From Pseudomonas moraviensis (GTDB lineage: Bacteria > Pseudomonadota > Gammaproteobacteria > Pseudomonadales > Pseudomonadaceae), in contig NZ_LT629788.1 in NCBI RefSeq assembly GCF_900105805.1, positions 4,572,501 to 4,636,500 of the forward strand: a stretch of DNA of 64,000 nt. The letters run 5' to 3'. The notes below the pieces were generated by a model. The model was not told the DNA's origin. It made no database searches and worked only from the letters and a program-made list of their open reading frames with translations. Below are positions 15,563 to 23,737 of this stretch, in pieces (the stretch's first letter is position 1; each line of letters starts with the position of its first letter). Both the position numbers and the translations under genes were made by a program.

Positions 15563-16675
15563 TTATTTACCCGATTTGATCTTGGTCCAGCTGCGGGTGA
15601 TCAGACGCAGTGTCGCGGCGTCCAGATCGCTGATCGCATAGAGCTGCTTCTTCACTTCAGCCGACGGATAGATGCTCGGGTCGCTGGTGATGTCCTTGTC
15701 CACCAGAGGCGTCGCGGCCTTGTTGCCGTTCGGGAAGCGCACGGCGTTGGTGATGCCGGCCATCACTTGCGGCTCCAGCAGGTAGTTCATGAACTTGTAG
15801 GCGGCTTCGACGTTTTCGGCATCCTTGGGAATGGCGACCATGTCGTAGAAAGTACCAGCGCCTTCTTTCGGAATGGTGTAGGCCAGTTTGACCTTGTCAC
15901 CGGCTTCCTGAGCGCGGGTCTTGGATTGCTCCAGGTCACCCGAGTAACCGACGGCGACGCAGATGTTGCCGTTGGCCAGGTCCGAGATGTACTTGGACGA
16001 GTGGAAGTAGGCAACCGAAGGACGGATCTTCAGGAACAGGTCTTCGGCGGCTTTGAGGTCAGCCTTGTCCTTGCTATTGGTCGGCTTGCCCAGGTAGTGC
16101 AATGCCGCCGGAATCATTTCGGTCGGGGCATCGAGGAAGCTCACGCCGCAGCTTTTGAGTTTCTCGATGTTTTCCGGTTTGAATACCACATCCCACGAAT
16201 CGATCTTGTCGATGCCCAGCGCAGCCTTGACCTTGGCCGGGTTGTAGCCGATGCCGATCGAGCCCCACATATACGGGAAGGCGTGCTTGTTGCCCTGGTC
16301 GCTGGCGTCGCCAACAGCCTTGAGCAGGTCTTCGTCGAGGTTTTTCCAGTTCGGCAGTCTGGACTTGTCCAGCTCCTGGTAGACGCCGGCCTTGATCTGC
16401 TTGGCGAGGAAGTTGTTGGAAGGCACCACGATGTCGTAACCGGATTTGCCGGCCAGCAGCTTGGCTTCCAGGGTTTCGTTACTGTCGAAGACGTCGTAGA
16501 CGACTTTGATCCCGGTGGCTTTCTCGAAGTTGGCCACGGTGTCCGGCGCGATGTAGTCGGACCAGTTGTAGACGTGCAGTACCTTGTCGTCCGCGTGCAC
16601 CGCACCCGCCATCATGCCCGCCATGGACAGCGCGAGCAGAGTCTTGCCAGCTAGCTTTTTACCTAATGCCTTCAT
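15563..16675 (-). CDS. spuD: Periplasmic polyamine-binding protein SpuD (PotF-like)
   Basis: Periplasmic binding protein of 370 residues, a paralogue of the next gene with the same landmarks (LHVYNWSDYIAPDT, IKVVYDVFDSNETLEAKL, YDIVVPSNNFLAKQI) and the same C-terminal end (LITRSWTKIKSGK). The signal peptide is KTLLALSMAGMMAGAVHA. In P. aeruginosa the protein in this position prefers putrescine; assignment here follows gene order. It shares the SpuFGH membrane complex with SpuE. A 171-base gap to spuC could hold an internal promoter. Confidence 0.93.
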   Translation of the reverse strand: MKALGKKLAGKTLLALSMAGMMAGAVHADDKVLHVYNWSDYIAPDTVANFEKATGIKVVYDVFDSNETLEAKLLAGKSGYDIVVPSNNFLAKQIKAGVYQELDKSRLPNWKNLDEDLLKAVGDASDQGNKHAFPYMWGSIGIGYNPAKVKAALGIDKIDSWDVVFKPENIEKLKSCGVSFLDAPTEMIPAALHYLGKPTNSKDKADLKAAEDLFLKIRPSVAYFHSSKYISDLANGNICVAVGYSGDLEQSKTRAQEAGDKVKLAYTIPKEGAGTFYDMVAIPKDAENVEAAYKFMNYLLEPQVMAGITNAVRFPNGNKAATPLVDKDITSDPSIYPSAEVKKQLYAISDLDAATLRLITRSWTKIKSGK

Positions 16676-16846
16676 GCGTCATGCTCCAAATTTTTCTTTT
16701 TTGAACCACTTTGTTCAGCGGCCGAACCCGGACAACCGGAACCGCGGCTAGTCTGGCAAGATCCGAGGCGGTCTTTCAACAAAAGACCAGCCTTTCTGAC
16801 AGCTTTGAGCGAGTGCGCCGCAGCTCCCCCGCTCAAAGCCTAGCAC

Positions 16847-18211
16847 CTAGGCCTGCAGCGCATTGAGGGTCAGGTCCAGACACTTGCGTGCTTTTGTAAC
16901 CAGCTCATCGATCTCGGCTTTGCTGATCACCAGCGGCGGCGCGATGATCATGGTGTCGCCGACTGCGCGCATGATCAGGCCGTTGTCGAAGCAGAACTGC
17001 CGGCAGATCATGCCGACGCCCTTGCCTTCATAACGCTTGCGCGTGGCCTTGTCCTGCACGAGCTCGATCGCCCCCAGCAGACCGATGCCACGAACTTCAC
17101 CCACCAATGGGTGATCGTTCAGCTCGCGCAGACGTTTCTGCAAATACGGTGCCGTTTCGTTATGGGCGTTCTCGATAATTTTTTCTTCGCGCAGGATGCG
17201 GATGTTTTCCAGGCCCACCGCTGCTGCCACCGGGTGCCCGGAGTAAGTGAAGCCGTGGTTGAAATCGCCGCCTTCATTGAGCACGGCCACCACCGAATCA
17301 CGCACGATCAGCCCGCCCATCGGGATGTAGCCGGAAGTCAGGCCCTTGGCGATGGTCATCATTTCAGGCGCAAGGTCGTAGAAATCGCTACCGAACCACT
17401 CACCGGTACGGCCGAAACCGCAGATCACTTCATCGGCGACGAAAAGGATGTCGTACTTGGCAAGGATTTCCTTGATGCGCGGCCAGTAGGTATCGGGCGG
17501 AATGATCACGCCACCGGCACCCTGGATCGGCTCGGCAATGAAGGCACCGACGTTGTCGACGCCGACTTCGAGAATCTTCTCTTCCAGCTGATTGGCCGCC
17601 CAGATGCCGAACTCTTCCGGCGACATGTCGCCGCCTTCAGCGAACCAGTACGGCTGCGCGATGTGGACGATGCCCGGAATCGGCAGGTCGCCCTGCTCGT
17701 GCATATAGGTCATGCCGCCGAGGCTCGCGCCGGCCACGGTGGAACCGTGATAACCGTTCTTGCGGCTGATGATGACTTTCTTGTTCGGCTGGCCCTTGAT
17801 CGCCCAGTAGTGGCGAACCATACGCAGCATGGTGTCGTTGCCTTCGGAGCCGGAACCGGTGAAGAACACATGGTTCATGCCTTCAGGCGCAACGTCGGCG
17901 ATCGACTTGGCGAGTTCCAGCGCTGGCGGGTGGGCGGTCTGGAAGAACAGGTTGTAGTACGGCAGTTCGCGCATCTGTTTGGCGGCGGCATCGGCCAGTT
18001 CATCGCGGCCGTAACCGATCGCCACGCACCACAGGCCGGCCATGCCGTCGAGGATCTTGTTGCCTTCGCTGTCCCACAGGTAAACGCCCTTGGCGTTGGT
18101 GATGATCCGCGGGCCCTTCTCTTTCAGTTGCTTGAAATCACTGAACGGGGCCAGGTGGTGATCGCTGCTCAGCGTTTGCCATTCACGGGTTTGCGGGTTG
18201 TTGCTGGTCAT
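16847..18211 (-). CDS. spuC: Putrescine-pyruvate aminotransferase SpuC (class III)
   Basis: PLP-dependent enzyme of 454 residues that transfers the amino group of putrescine (and related diamines) to pyruvate, giving 4-aminobutyraldehyde. Class III aminotransferase features: the substrate-side start DHHLAPFSDFKQL, GSGSEGNDTMLRM, NGYHGSTVAGASLGG, VADEVICGFGRTG, and the PLP lysine in IAKGLTSGYIPMGG at about residue 289. The gene lies between the glutamate-polyamine ligase spuB and the transport genes, as in other pseudomonads, linking uptake to catabolism. Probably co-transcribed with spuB (56-base spacer). Confidence 0.95.
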   Translation of the reverse strand: MTSNNPQTREWQTLSSDHHLAPFSDFKQLKEKGPRIITNAKGVYLWDSEGNKILDGMAGLWCVAIGYGRDELADAAAKQMRELPYYNLFFQTAHPPALELAKSIADVAPEGMNHVFFTGSGSEGNDTMLRMVRHYWAIKGQPNKKVIISRKNGYHGSTVAGASLGGMTYMHEQGDLPIPGIVHIAQPYWFAEGGDMSPEEFGIWAANQLEEKILEVGVDNVGAFIAEPIQGAGGVIIPPDTYWPRIKEILAKYDILFVADEVICGFGRTGEWFGSDFYDLAPEMMTIAKGLTSGYIPMGGLIVRDSVVAVLNEGGDFNHGFTYSGHPVAAAVGLENIRILREEKIIENAHNETAPYLQKRLRELNDHPLVGEVRGIGLLGAIELVQDKATRKRYEGKGVGMICRQFCFDNGLIMRAVGDTMIIAPPLVISKAEIDELVTKARKCLDLTLNALQA

Positions 18212-18267
18212 GCCAATTCTCCTTGTTATCGGTGAAGGCGCGACGGCTGGCCGCCGCGCCCGGCGTA

Positions 18268-19626
18268 TCAGACGGCGAAGAGCAGGTACTCACGCTCCCA
18301 GGAACTGATCACGCGCTTGAAGTTTTCATGCTCGGCCCGCTTGACCGCGACGTAGCCGGTGATGAAGGTCTTGCCGAGGTATTTTTCGACGGTCTTGCTG
18401 TTCTCCATGCGCTCCAGCGCATCTTCGATGGTCAGCGGCAGGCGCAGGTTGCGGCGCTCGTAACCACGACCGACCACCGGCGCGCTCGGGTTGAGGCCTT
18501 CGACCATGCCGATGTAGCCGCAGAGCAGGCTCGCGGCGATCGCCAGATACGGGTTGGCATCGGCGCCCGGCAGACGGTTTTCCACGCGGCGGTTCTGCGG
18601 GCCGGCATCCGGTACGCGCAGGCCGACGGTGCGGTTCTCCTCGCCCCACTCGACGTTCACCGGTGCCGAGGTGTCCGGGAGGAAGCGGCGGAACGAGTTG
18701 ACGTTCGGCGCGAACAACGGCAACAGCTCGGGGATCAGTTTCTGCAGGCCACCAATGTGATGCAGGAACAATTGGCTCATGGTCCCGTCTTCGTTGGAGA
18801 AAACGTTCTTGCCAGTCTGAATGTCGATGATGCTCTGGTGCAGGTGCATGGCGCTGCCCGGCTCGCCGGTCATTGGCTTGGCCATGAACGTCGCGGCCAC
18901 GTCGTGCTTGAGCGCGGCTTCACGCATGGTGCGCTTGAACACCAGAATCTGGTCGGCCAGCGACAGGGCGTCGCCGTGACGGAAGTTGATTTCCATCTGC
19001 GCCGTGCCGTCCTCGTGGATCAGCGTGTCGAGGTCCAGCTCCTGCAGTTCGCACCAGTCGTAGACGTCTTCGAACAGCGGGTCGAATTCGTTGGCCGCCT
19101 CAATGGAGAACGACTGCCGACCGATTTCCGGACGGCCCGAGCGGCCGATCGGCGGCTGCAACGGATAGTCGGGGTCGTCGCTGCGCTTGGTCAGGTAGAA
19201 CTCCATTTCCGGCGCCACGATCGGCTGCCAGCCCTTGTCGGCATACAGCTTCAGGACTTTCTTGAGGACGTTGCGCGGCGACAGCTCGATCGGGTTGCCT
19301 TGCTTGTCGTAGGTGTCGTGGATCACCTGCGCGGTCGGCTCGATGGCCCACGGCACCAGGTACACCGCGTTCTGGTCGGGGCGGCAGATCATGTCGATGT
19401 CGGCCGGGTCGAGCAGTTCGTAATAGATGTCGTCTTCGACGTAGTCGCCGGTCACGGTCTGCAACAGTACGCTCTCCGGCAGCCGCATGCCTTTTTCGGC
19501 GATGAACTTGTTGGTCGGCGAAATCTTGCCCCGGGTGATCCCGGTCAAGTCAGCGATCATGCATTCGACTTCTGTGATCTTGCGGTCTTTCAACCAATCG
19601 GTGAGCTGGTCGAGGTTGTTACTCAT
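18268..19626 (-). CDS. spuB: Gamma-glutamylpolyamine synthetase SpuB (glutamine synthetase-like)
   Basis: ATP-dependent ligase of 452 residues that attaches glutamate to polyamines, first step of the gamma-glutamyl route. It belongs to the PuuA-like branch of glutamine synthetases: N-terminal beta-grasp with MIADLTGITRGK, then the catalytic domain with VAPEMEFYL (metal-binding Glu), QMEINFRHGDAL, GSAMHLHQSI and ENRLPGADANPYL. The tyrosine region used for adenylylation in ordinary GlnA is not apparent. It is immediately downstream of the decayed spuA remnant and may be read from a promoter in the 19627-19900 interval. A diverged paralogue, spuI, lies on the other side. Confidence 0.94.
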   Translation of the reverse strand: MSNNLDQLTDWLKDRKITEVECMIADLTGITRGKISPTNKFIAEKGMRLPESVLLQTVTGDYVEDDIYYELLDPADIDMICRPDQNAVYLVPWAIEPTAQVIHDTYDKQGNPIELSPRNVLKKVLKLYADKGWQPIVAPEMEFYLTKRSDDPDYPLQPPIGRSGRPEIGRQSFSIEAANEFDPLFEDVYDWCELQELDLDTLIHEDGTAQMEINFRHGDALSLADQILVFKRTMREAALKHDVAATFMAKPMTGEPGSAMHLHQSIIDIQTGKNVFSNEDGTMSQLFLHHIGGLQKLIPELLPLFAPNVNSFRRFLPDTSAPVNVEWGEENRTVGLRVPDAGPQNRRVENRLPGADANPYLAIAASLLCGYIGMVEGLNPSAPVVGRGYERRNLRLPLTIEDALERMENSKTVEKYLGKTFITGYVAVKRAEHENFKRVISSWEREYLLFAV

Positions 19627-19719
19627 AAATGCCTCTGGGCTGAGTCTCCTGACGCGATGTCAGGCAATTTTGACGCTTGGGGCGTCGCGTTAAGGGGGGC
19701 TTGCTCGCGCAGTGCCGGC

Positions 19720-20076
19720 TTACGCCTGGCACCGCGCATAGACAATGAAAGAGGAGCTTACCTGCCCTTTGCGCTGGTGTTGCATTTCCCGTGCACTTTG
19801 CAAACGTGCAGAATCACCAGCACGACGCTGAGCGCGGCATGGGCTTTGAGAGGGAAAGAGTTCTATAGTGGAAGGGGACGCCATAAAGCGGATGCTGTGT
19901 CCGACGTCCAGAATATCGGACGCTGCCGTTTCGTCGACTGTTGACGAGAGTCTCGTCGACAGGCTGCGCGCCTTGCTGGCTGCGCTACGGACGGATTGAT
20001 CGCCACTGATGTGATGAGCATGCAGACCGGACTGTTGCGAGCAGTCGGTGATGCCGATTAACGGCAGGCGAGACAT
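19720..20076 (-). pseudogene. spuA: Decayed spuA (gamma-glutamyl-polyamine/GABA hydrolase) remnant
   Basis: A 118-codon frame that starts with MSRLPLIGITDCSQQSGLHA and HHISGDQSVRSAA, matching the N-terminus of class I glutamine-amidotransferase-like SpuA/PuuD proteins, which cleave gamma-glutamylated intermediates. After about 36 residues the likeness fades; a weaker match is LDVGHSIRFMASPS against the family's LDGILFTGSPSN segment. The catalytic Cys motif (GICRGxQ), the GIHHQ-like His and the C-terminal HPEW motif are all absent, and the space available (450 bases to spuB) is far below the ~750 needed. In P. aeruginosa the intact gene sits exactly here, divergent from spuI. Deletion plus drift is the simplest explanation; an exapted short ORF is less likely. 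Confidence 0.65.
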
Positions 20077-20130
20077 GAAGCACCCCGGTATTATTGCTGT
20101 TATGGGTTTGACCGGAGCTTAGCCTTGTTC

Positions 20131-20160
20131 ATTTTTTTACACAACACCCCCGTAAAAAAT
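20131..20160. promoter_or_regulatory. Inverted repeat in the spuA'/spuI divergent region
   Basis: ATTTTTTTAC at 20131-20140 and GTAAAAAAT at 20152-20160 are inverted to one another across an 11-base spacer; an ACAACAC unit follows each arm. Position between divergent polyamine genes suggests an operator, but no regulator is known for this exact sequence. Confidence 0.4.
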
Positions 20161-20354
20161 ACAACACGGCCTGCTCAAGCCCGCAGTTGAGCAACGTTCA
20201 AGGTTTGAAAAAACGCCCCAAAGTGCCCCATAAATGCCCTTCAAGCGCTTTTTCGGGGCAAAAAAGGCCTCGCTTGACTTCGGCAGGCCGTTCGGGTTGA
20301 CTGAAACCAGAAAAGATCAATGATTGATATTTTTAACAACAAAGGTGTTGCATC

Positions 20355-21731
20355 ATGTCGGTACCCCCGCGTGCCGTTCAGCTTAACGAAGCGAACGCGT
20401 TCCTTAAGGAACATCCTGAGGTTCTGTACGTTGACCTTCTGATTGCGGATATGAATGGTGTGGTGCGCGGCAAGCGCATCGAACGCACCAGCCTCCACAA
20501 GGTTTACGAGAAAGGCATCAACCTGCCGGCCTCTCTATTTGCTCTGGATATCAACGGCTCCACGGTGGAAAGCACCGGTCTGGGCCTGGACATCGGCGAC
20601 GCCGATCGCATCTGCTATCCGATCCCCGATACCCTGTGCAACGAGCCATGGCAGAAGCGCCCTACCGCGCAACTGTTGATGACCATGCACGAACTCGAAG
20701 GCGACCCGTTCTTCGCCGATCCCCGTGAAGTGTTGCGTCAGGTGGTGACCAAGTTCGACGAGCTCGGCCTGACCATCTGCGCCGCCTTCGAACTCGAGTT
20801 CTACCTGATCGATCAGGAAAACGTGAACGGCCGTCCGCAGCCGCCACGCTCGCCGATCTCCGGCAAACGTCCGCACTCGACTCAGGTCTACCTGATCGAC
20901 GACCTCGACGAATACGTCGACTGCCTCCAGGACATTCTCGAAGGCGCCAAAGAGCAAGGCATCCCGGCCGATGCGATCGTCAAGGAAAGTGCCCCGGCGC
21001 AGTTCGAAGTGAACCTGCACCACGTCGCCGACCCGATCAAGGCCTGCGACTACGCAGTGCTGCTCAAGCGTCTGATCAAGAACATCGCCTACGACCATGA
21101 AATGGACACCACTTTCATGGCCAAGCCGTATCCGGGCCAGGCGGGCAACGGTCTGCACGTACATATTTCGATTCTGGACAAAGCCGGCAAAAACATTTTT
21201 GCCAGCGAGGATCCCGAGCAGAACGCCGCGCTGCGTCACGCGATCGGCGGTGTGCTCGAGACCCTGCCGGCGCAGATGGCTTTCCTCTGCCCGAACGTCA
21301 ACTCGTATCGTCGCTTCGGCGCGCAGTTCTATGTACCGAACTCGCCGTGCTGGGGCCTGGACAACCGCACTGTGGCGATTCGCGTACCGACCGGCTCGGC
21401 CGATGCCGTGCGTATCGAACACCGCGTGGCCGGCGCCGACGCCAACCCGTACCTGCTGATGGCTTCGGTACTGGCCGGCGTGCACCACGGTCTGGTCAAC
21501 CAGATCGAGCCGGGCGCACCTGTCGAAGGCAACAGCTACGAGCAGAACGAACAGAGCCTGCCGAACAACTTGCGCGATGCCCTGCGCGAGCTGGACGACA
21601 GTGAGGTGATGGCCAAGTACATCGATCCGAAGTACATCGATATCTTCGTCGCCTGCAAGGAAAGCGAGCTGGAGGAGTTTGAACACTCCATCTCCGACCT
21701 TGAGTACAACTGGTATCTGCATACCGTTTAA
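20355..21731 (+). CDS. spuI: Gamma-glutamylpolyamine synthetase SpuI (glutamine synthetase-like)
   Basis: Cytosolic ligase of 458 residues, paralogous to SpuB, that glutamylates polyamines or other amines. N-terminal beta-grasp contains LLIADMNGVVRGKRI; the catalytic domain has CAAFELEFYL, QFEVNLHHV, GNGLHVHISILD and EHRVAGADANPYLL. In P. aeruginosa this gene is spuI, divergent from spuA; that order is kept here despite the loss of spuA. Translation starts at the ATG after AAAGGTG. A strong terminator follows. Specificity between putrescine, spermidine and other amines cannot be read from sequence. Confidence 0.93.
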   Translation: MSVPPRAVQLNEANAFLKEHPEVLYVDLLIADMNGVVRGKRIERTSLHKVYEKGINLPASLFALDINGSTVESTGLGLDIGDADRICYPIPDTLCNEPWQKRPTAQLLMTMHELEGDPFFADPREVLRQVVTKFDELGLTICAAFELEFYLIDQENVNGRPQPPRSPISGKRPHSTQVYLIDDLDEYVDCLQDILEGAKEQGIPADAIVKESAPAQFEVNLHHVADPIKACDYAVLLKRLIKNIAYDHEMDTTFMAKPYPGQAGNGLHVHISILDKAGKNIFASEDPEQNAALRHAIGGVLETLPAQMAFLCPNVNSYRRFGAQFYVPNSPCWGLDNRTVAIRVPTGSADAVRIEHRVAGADANPYLLMASVLAGVHHGLVNQIEPGAPVEGNSYEQNEQSLPNNLRDALRELDDSEVMAKYIDPKYIDIFVACKESELEEFEHSISDLEYNWYLHTV

Positions 21732-21746
21732 ACCGTTTGCGGTAAT

Positions 21747-21786
21747 AAAAAGCGCTGCCGGCTATTTCAGCCGGCAGCGCTTTTTT
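21747..21786 (+). terminator. Intrinsic terminator of spuI
   Basis: Perfect stem AGCGCTGCCGGC / GCCGGCAGCGCT with a 7-base loop, followed by TTTTTT. Confidence 0.93.
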
Positions 21787-21807
21787 ATGCCTGATTGCTT
21801 TCCCTTT

Positions 21808-21827
21808 GTGGCGAGGGAGCTCGCCAC
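21808..21827. repeat. Single REP palindrome (GTGGCGAGGGAGCTCGCCAC)
   Basis: A 20-base palindrome, gtggcga ... tcgccac, of the same family as the paired element at 35665-35774 but in single form, upstream of the TetR gene. Confidence 0.65.
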
Positions 21828-21893
21828 AGGGATCGTATTGCATTCGGGATGGGCGCTCCGCGTACAATGCCCGCTGCCCCGCAGGAGACTTCC

Positions 21894-22526
21894 ATGACGC
21901 GTCCCGCCACCGTTCGCAAACCCCGTGCCCGCAGTCAGGCGCGGATCGATTCGATACTCGACGCCGCGCGCACGCTGCTCGCCGCCGAGGGCGTGGCCAG
22001 CCTGTCGATCTACAGCGTCGCCGAGCGCGCGCAGATTCCGCCCTCTTCCGTGTATCACTTTTTCGCCAGCGTCCCGGCGCTGCTCGAAGCGCTGACCGCC
22101 GATGTCCACGCGGCCTTCCGCGCCTGCCTGCAAGCGCCGATCGATCATGATGCTTTGCGCGACTGGCGAGATCTGTCGCGACTGGTCGAACAGCGCATGC
22201 TCGAGATCTACGATCAGGATGCCGCCGCACGGCAATTGATTCTGGCGCAACATGGCCTGACCGAAGTGACCCAGGCTGACCGCCAGCACGATCTGGAACT
22301 GGGCGACCTGATGCACAAATTGTTCGACCAGCATTTCGAGTTGCCGAGACTGCCGGACGATGTCGATGTGTTTGCCCTGGCCATGGAACTGGGCGACCGG
22401 GTGTATGCTCGCTCGGTGCAGCAGCACGGGCAGATCACCCCGCGCATGGCCGAGGAAGGGATGCGCGTGTTTGATGCCTATATCGGCCTGTATCTACCGA
22501 CGTACCTGCCGAAGAGGCATCCCTAG
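21894..22526 (+). CDS. TetR/AcrR-family transcriptional regulator
   Basis: Cytosolic DNA-binding repressor of 210 residues. The N-terminal helix-turn-helix spans about residues 12-60 (ARIDSILDAARTLLAAEGVA, then SIYSVAERAQIPPSSVYHFF), with an alpha-helical ligand/dimer domain behind it. The C-terminal domain gives no ligand. The ATG at 21894 follows GCAGGAG at ideal spacing, which decides against the longer frame. It stands alone between spuI and the REPIN at 22543; no obvious target besides the neighbouring spuI or itself. Confidence 0.88.
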   Translation: MTRPATVRKPRARSQARIDSILDAARTLLAAEGVASLSIYSVAERAQIPPSSVYHFFASVPALLEALTADVHAAFRACLQAPIDHDALRDWRDLSRLVEQRMLEIYDQDAAARQLILAQHGLTEVTQADRQHDLELGDLMHKLFDQHFELPRLPDDVDVFALAMELGDRVYARSVQQHGQITPRMAEEGMRVFDAYIGLYLPTYLPKRHP

Positions 22527-22542
22527 CGCATGCACCGACCCC

Positions 22543-22607
22543 TTCGCGAGCAGGCTCGCTCCCACATTTGAAATGCGCTCCCCTGTGGGAGCGAGCCTGC
22601 TCGCGAA
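22543..22607. repeat. REPIN of the GTGGGAGCGAGCCTGCTCGCGAA type, copy 2
   Basis: Inverted arms ttcgcgagcaggctcgctcc and ggagcgagcctgctcgcgaa around a 17-base spacer, between the convergent TetR and ssuF genes. Confidence 0.92.
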
Positions 22608-22636
22608 AGTCGCGCCGCCGATTTCAAGCCAGGCAC

Positions 22637-22678
22637 AAAAAACCCCGAAGGGCTCACACCCTCCGGGGTTGTTTTTTG
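22637..22678 (-). terminator. Intrinsic terminator of the ssu operon
   Basis: On the leftward strand the stem AACCCCGGAGGG / CCCTTCGGGGTT is followed by a T run. It lies directly downstream of ssuF. Confidence 0.88.
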
Positions 22679-22687
22679 TTCACCGGC

Positions 22688-22903
22688 TTACAACTTGGCG
22701 ATCGACACCTCGGTGGATTTCACAAAGGCGATCACCTCGCTGCCGACCACCAGTTCCAGCTCCTTGACCGAACGGGTGGTGATCACCGAAGTGACGATGC
22801 CCGAAGCGGTCTGCACGTCGATTTCCGACAGCACGTCGCCGAGGACGATTTCCTTGATCGAGCCTTTGAACTGGTTGCGCACGTTGATGGCTTTGATAGT
22901 CAT
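22688..22903 (-). CDS. ssuF: Molbindin-type protein SsuF
   Basis: Small cytosolic protein of 71 residues made of a single TOBE/Mop domain (MTIKAINVRNQFKGSIKEIV then SEIDVQTASGIVTSVIT). In the P. putida sulfonate operon ssuEADCBF, ssuF encodes just such a molybdopterin-binding-like protein required for growth on sulfonates. Molbindins bind oxyanions such as molybdate; the exact role in sulfonate use is not settled. It is the last gene of the leftward operon, 27 bases beyond ssuB, before a strong terminator. Confidence 0.9.
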   Translation of the reverse strand: MTIKAINVRNQFKGSIKEIVLGDVLSEIDVQTASGIVTSVITTRSVKELELVVGSEVIAFVKSTEVSIAKL

Positions 22904-22930
22904 GGCATTGATTCCTGTCGTTTGCTTGAG

Positions 22931-23737
22931 TTATTGCGCCCAACGCAATTGCGTAGGCAGGGGTGAAACGGGTTCCGGCGCCGGCGGTTCACCGGGCAGG
23001 GACAGAACACGGTTGAGCACTTCGGTTTCCAGCGCGGCGAGGCGATGCGAGCCGCGCACCCGAGGGCGCGGCAGCTCGACGTGCAGGTCGAGGCCGACTT
23101 CGCCGTCCTCGATCAGGATCACCCGATCGGCAATCGCCACCGCTTCACTGACGTCGTGGGTCACCAGCAGCACGGTGAAACCGTGTTGCTGCCAGAGCCG
23201 TTCGATCAGTTGCTGCATCTCGATACGGGTCAGCGCATCCAGTGCACCGAGCGGTTCGTCGAGCAGCAGCAGACGCGGCTGATGGATCAGTGCGCGGGCC
23301 AGTGCAACCCGCTGCTTCTGCCCACCCGACAACGCCGCCGGCCATTCATTGGCGCGATCTGCCAGGCCAACCGCGTCCAATGCTTCAAGAGCCTTCGGAC
23401 GCCAGTTGCCTTTAAGCCCGAGTCCGACGTTGTCGATGATCCTTTTCCACGGCAGCAGTCGCGCTTCCTGGAACATCAATCGCGTGTCGTCGCGCGCCTG
23501 GCTGAGCGGCGCGGAGCCGGCGAGCAGCTCGCCGCCAGTCGGCTGGTCGAGGCCGGCGAGCAAGCGCAAAAACGTGCTCTTGCCACAACCGCTACGCCCG
23601 ACCACGGCGACGAATTGCCCCGCCGGAATGTGCAGATCGATGTCGCGCAGCACCTGGCGCGCGCCGAAGGTTTTTTGCAGGTTGCGCACCGCCAGTGGAA
23701 TCCCGCGCAGCAGGCGTGGAGGTTGTTGAGCGGTCAT
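22931..23737 (-). CDS. ssuB: Aliphatic sulfonate ABC transporter ATPase SsuB
   Basis: Cytosolic ATPase of 268 residues for sulfonate import. Walker A GRSGCGKST at residues 47-55, Q-loop MFQEARLLPW, signature LSGGQ at about 136-140, Walker B LLLLDEP at about 156-162, and H-loop VTHDVSEAVA. The Q-loop ending in RLLPW is characteristic of the nitrate/sulfonate/taurine (Tau/Ssu) ATPases. The ATG at 23737 overlaps the ssuC stop by 4 bases (ATGA), which fixes the start. The C-terminus carries a Pro-rich tail (LPGEPPAPEPVSPLP). Confidence 0.95.
   Translation of the reverse strand: MTAQQPPRLLRGIPLAVRNLQKTFGARQVLRDIDLHIPAGQFVAVVGRSGCGKSTFLRLLAGLDQPTGGELLAGSAPLSQARDDTRLMFQEARLLPWKRIIDNVGLGLKGNWRPKALEALDAVGLADRANEWPAALSGGQKQRVALARALIHQPRLLLLDEPLGALDALTRIEMQQLIERLWQQHGFTVLLVTHDVSEAVAIADRVILIEDGEVGLDLHVELPRPRVRGSHRLAALETEVLNRVLSLPGEPPAPEPVSPLPTQLRWAQ

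Larger units (their letters stand above)
19627..20354. other. Long spacer between spuB and spuI, holding the spuA remnant and promoters
   Basis: This 728-base stretch has no intact gene. On the leftward strand it holds a decayed spuA (19720-20076); between that and spuI is an AT-rich regulatory stretch with an inverted repeat at 20131-20160. A leftward TATAGA box at 19862-19867 could drive spuB. The spuI ATG at 20355 is preceded by AAAGGTG. Confidence 0.6.
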
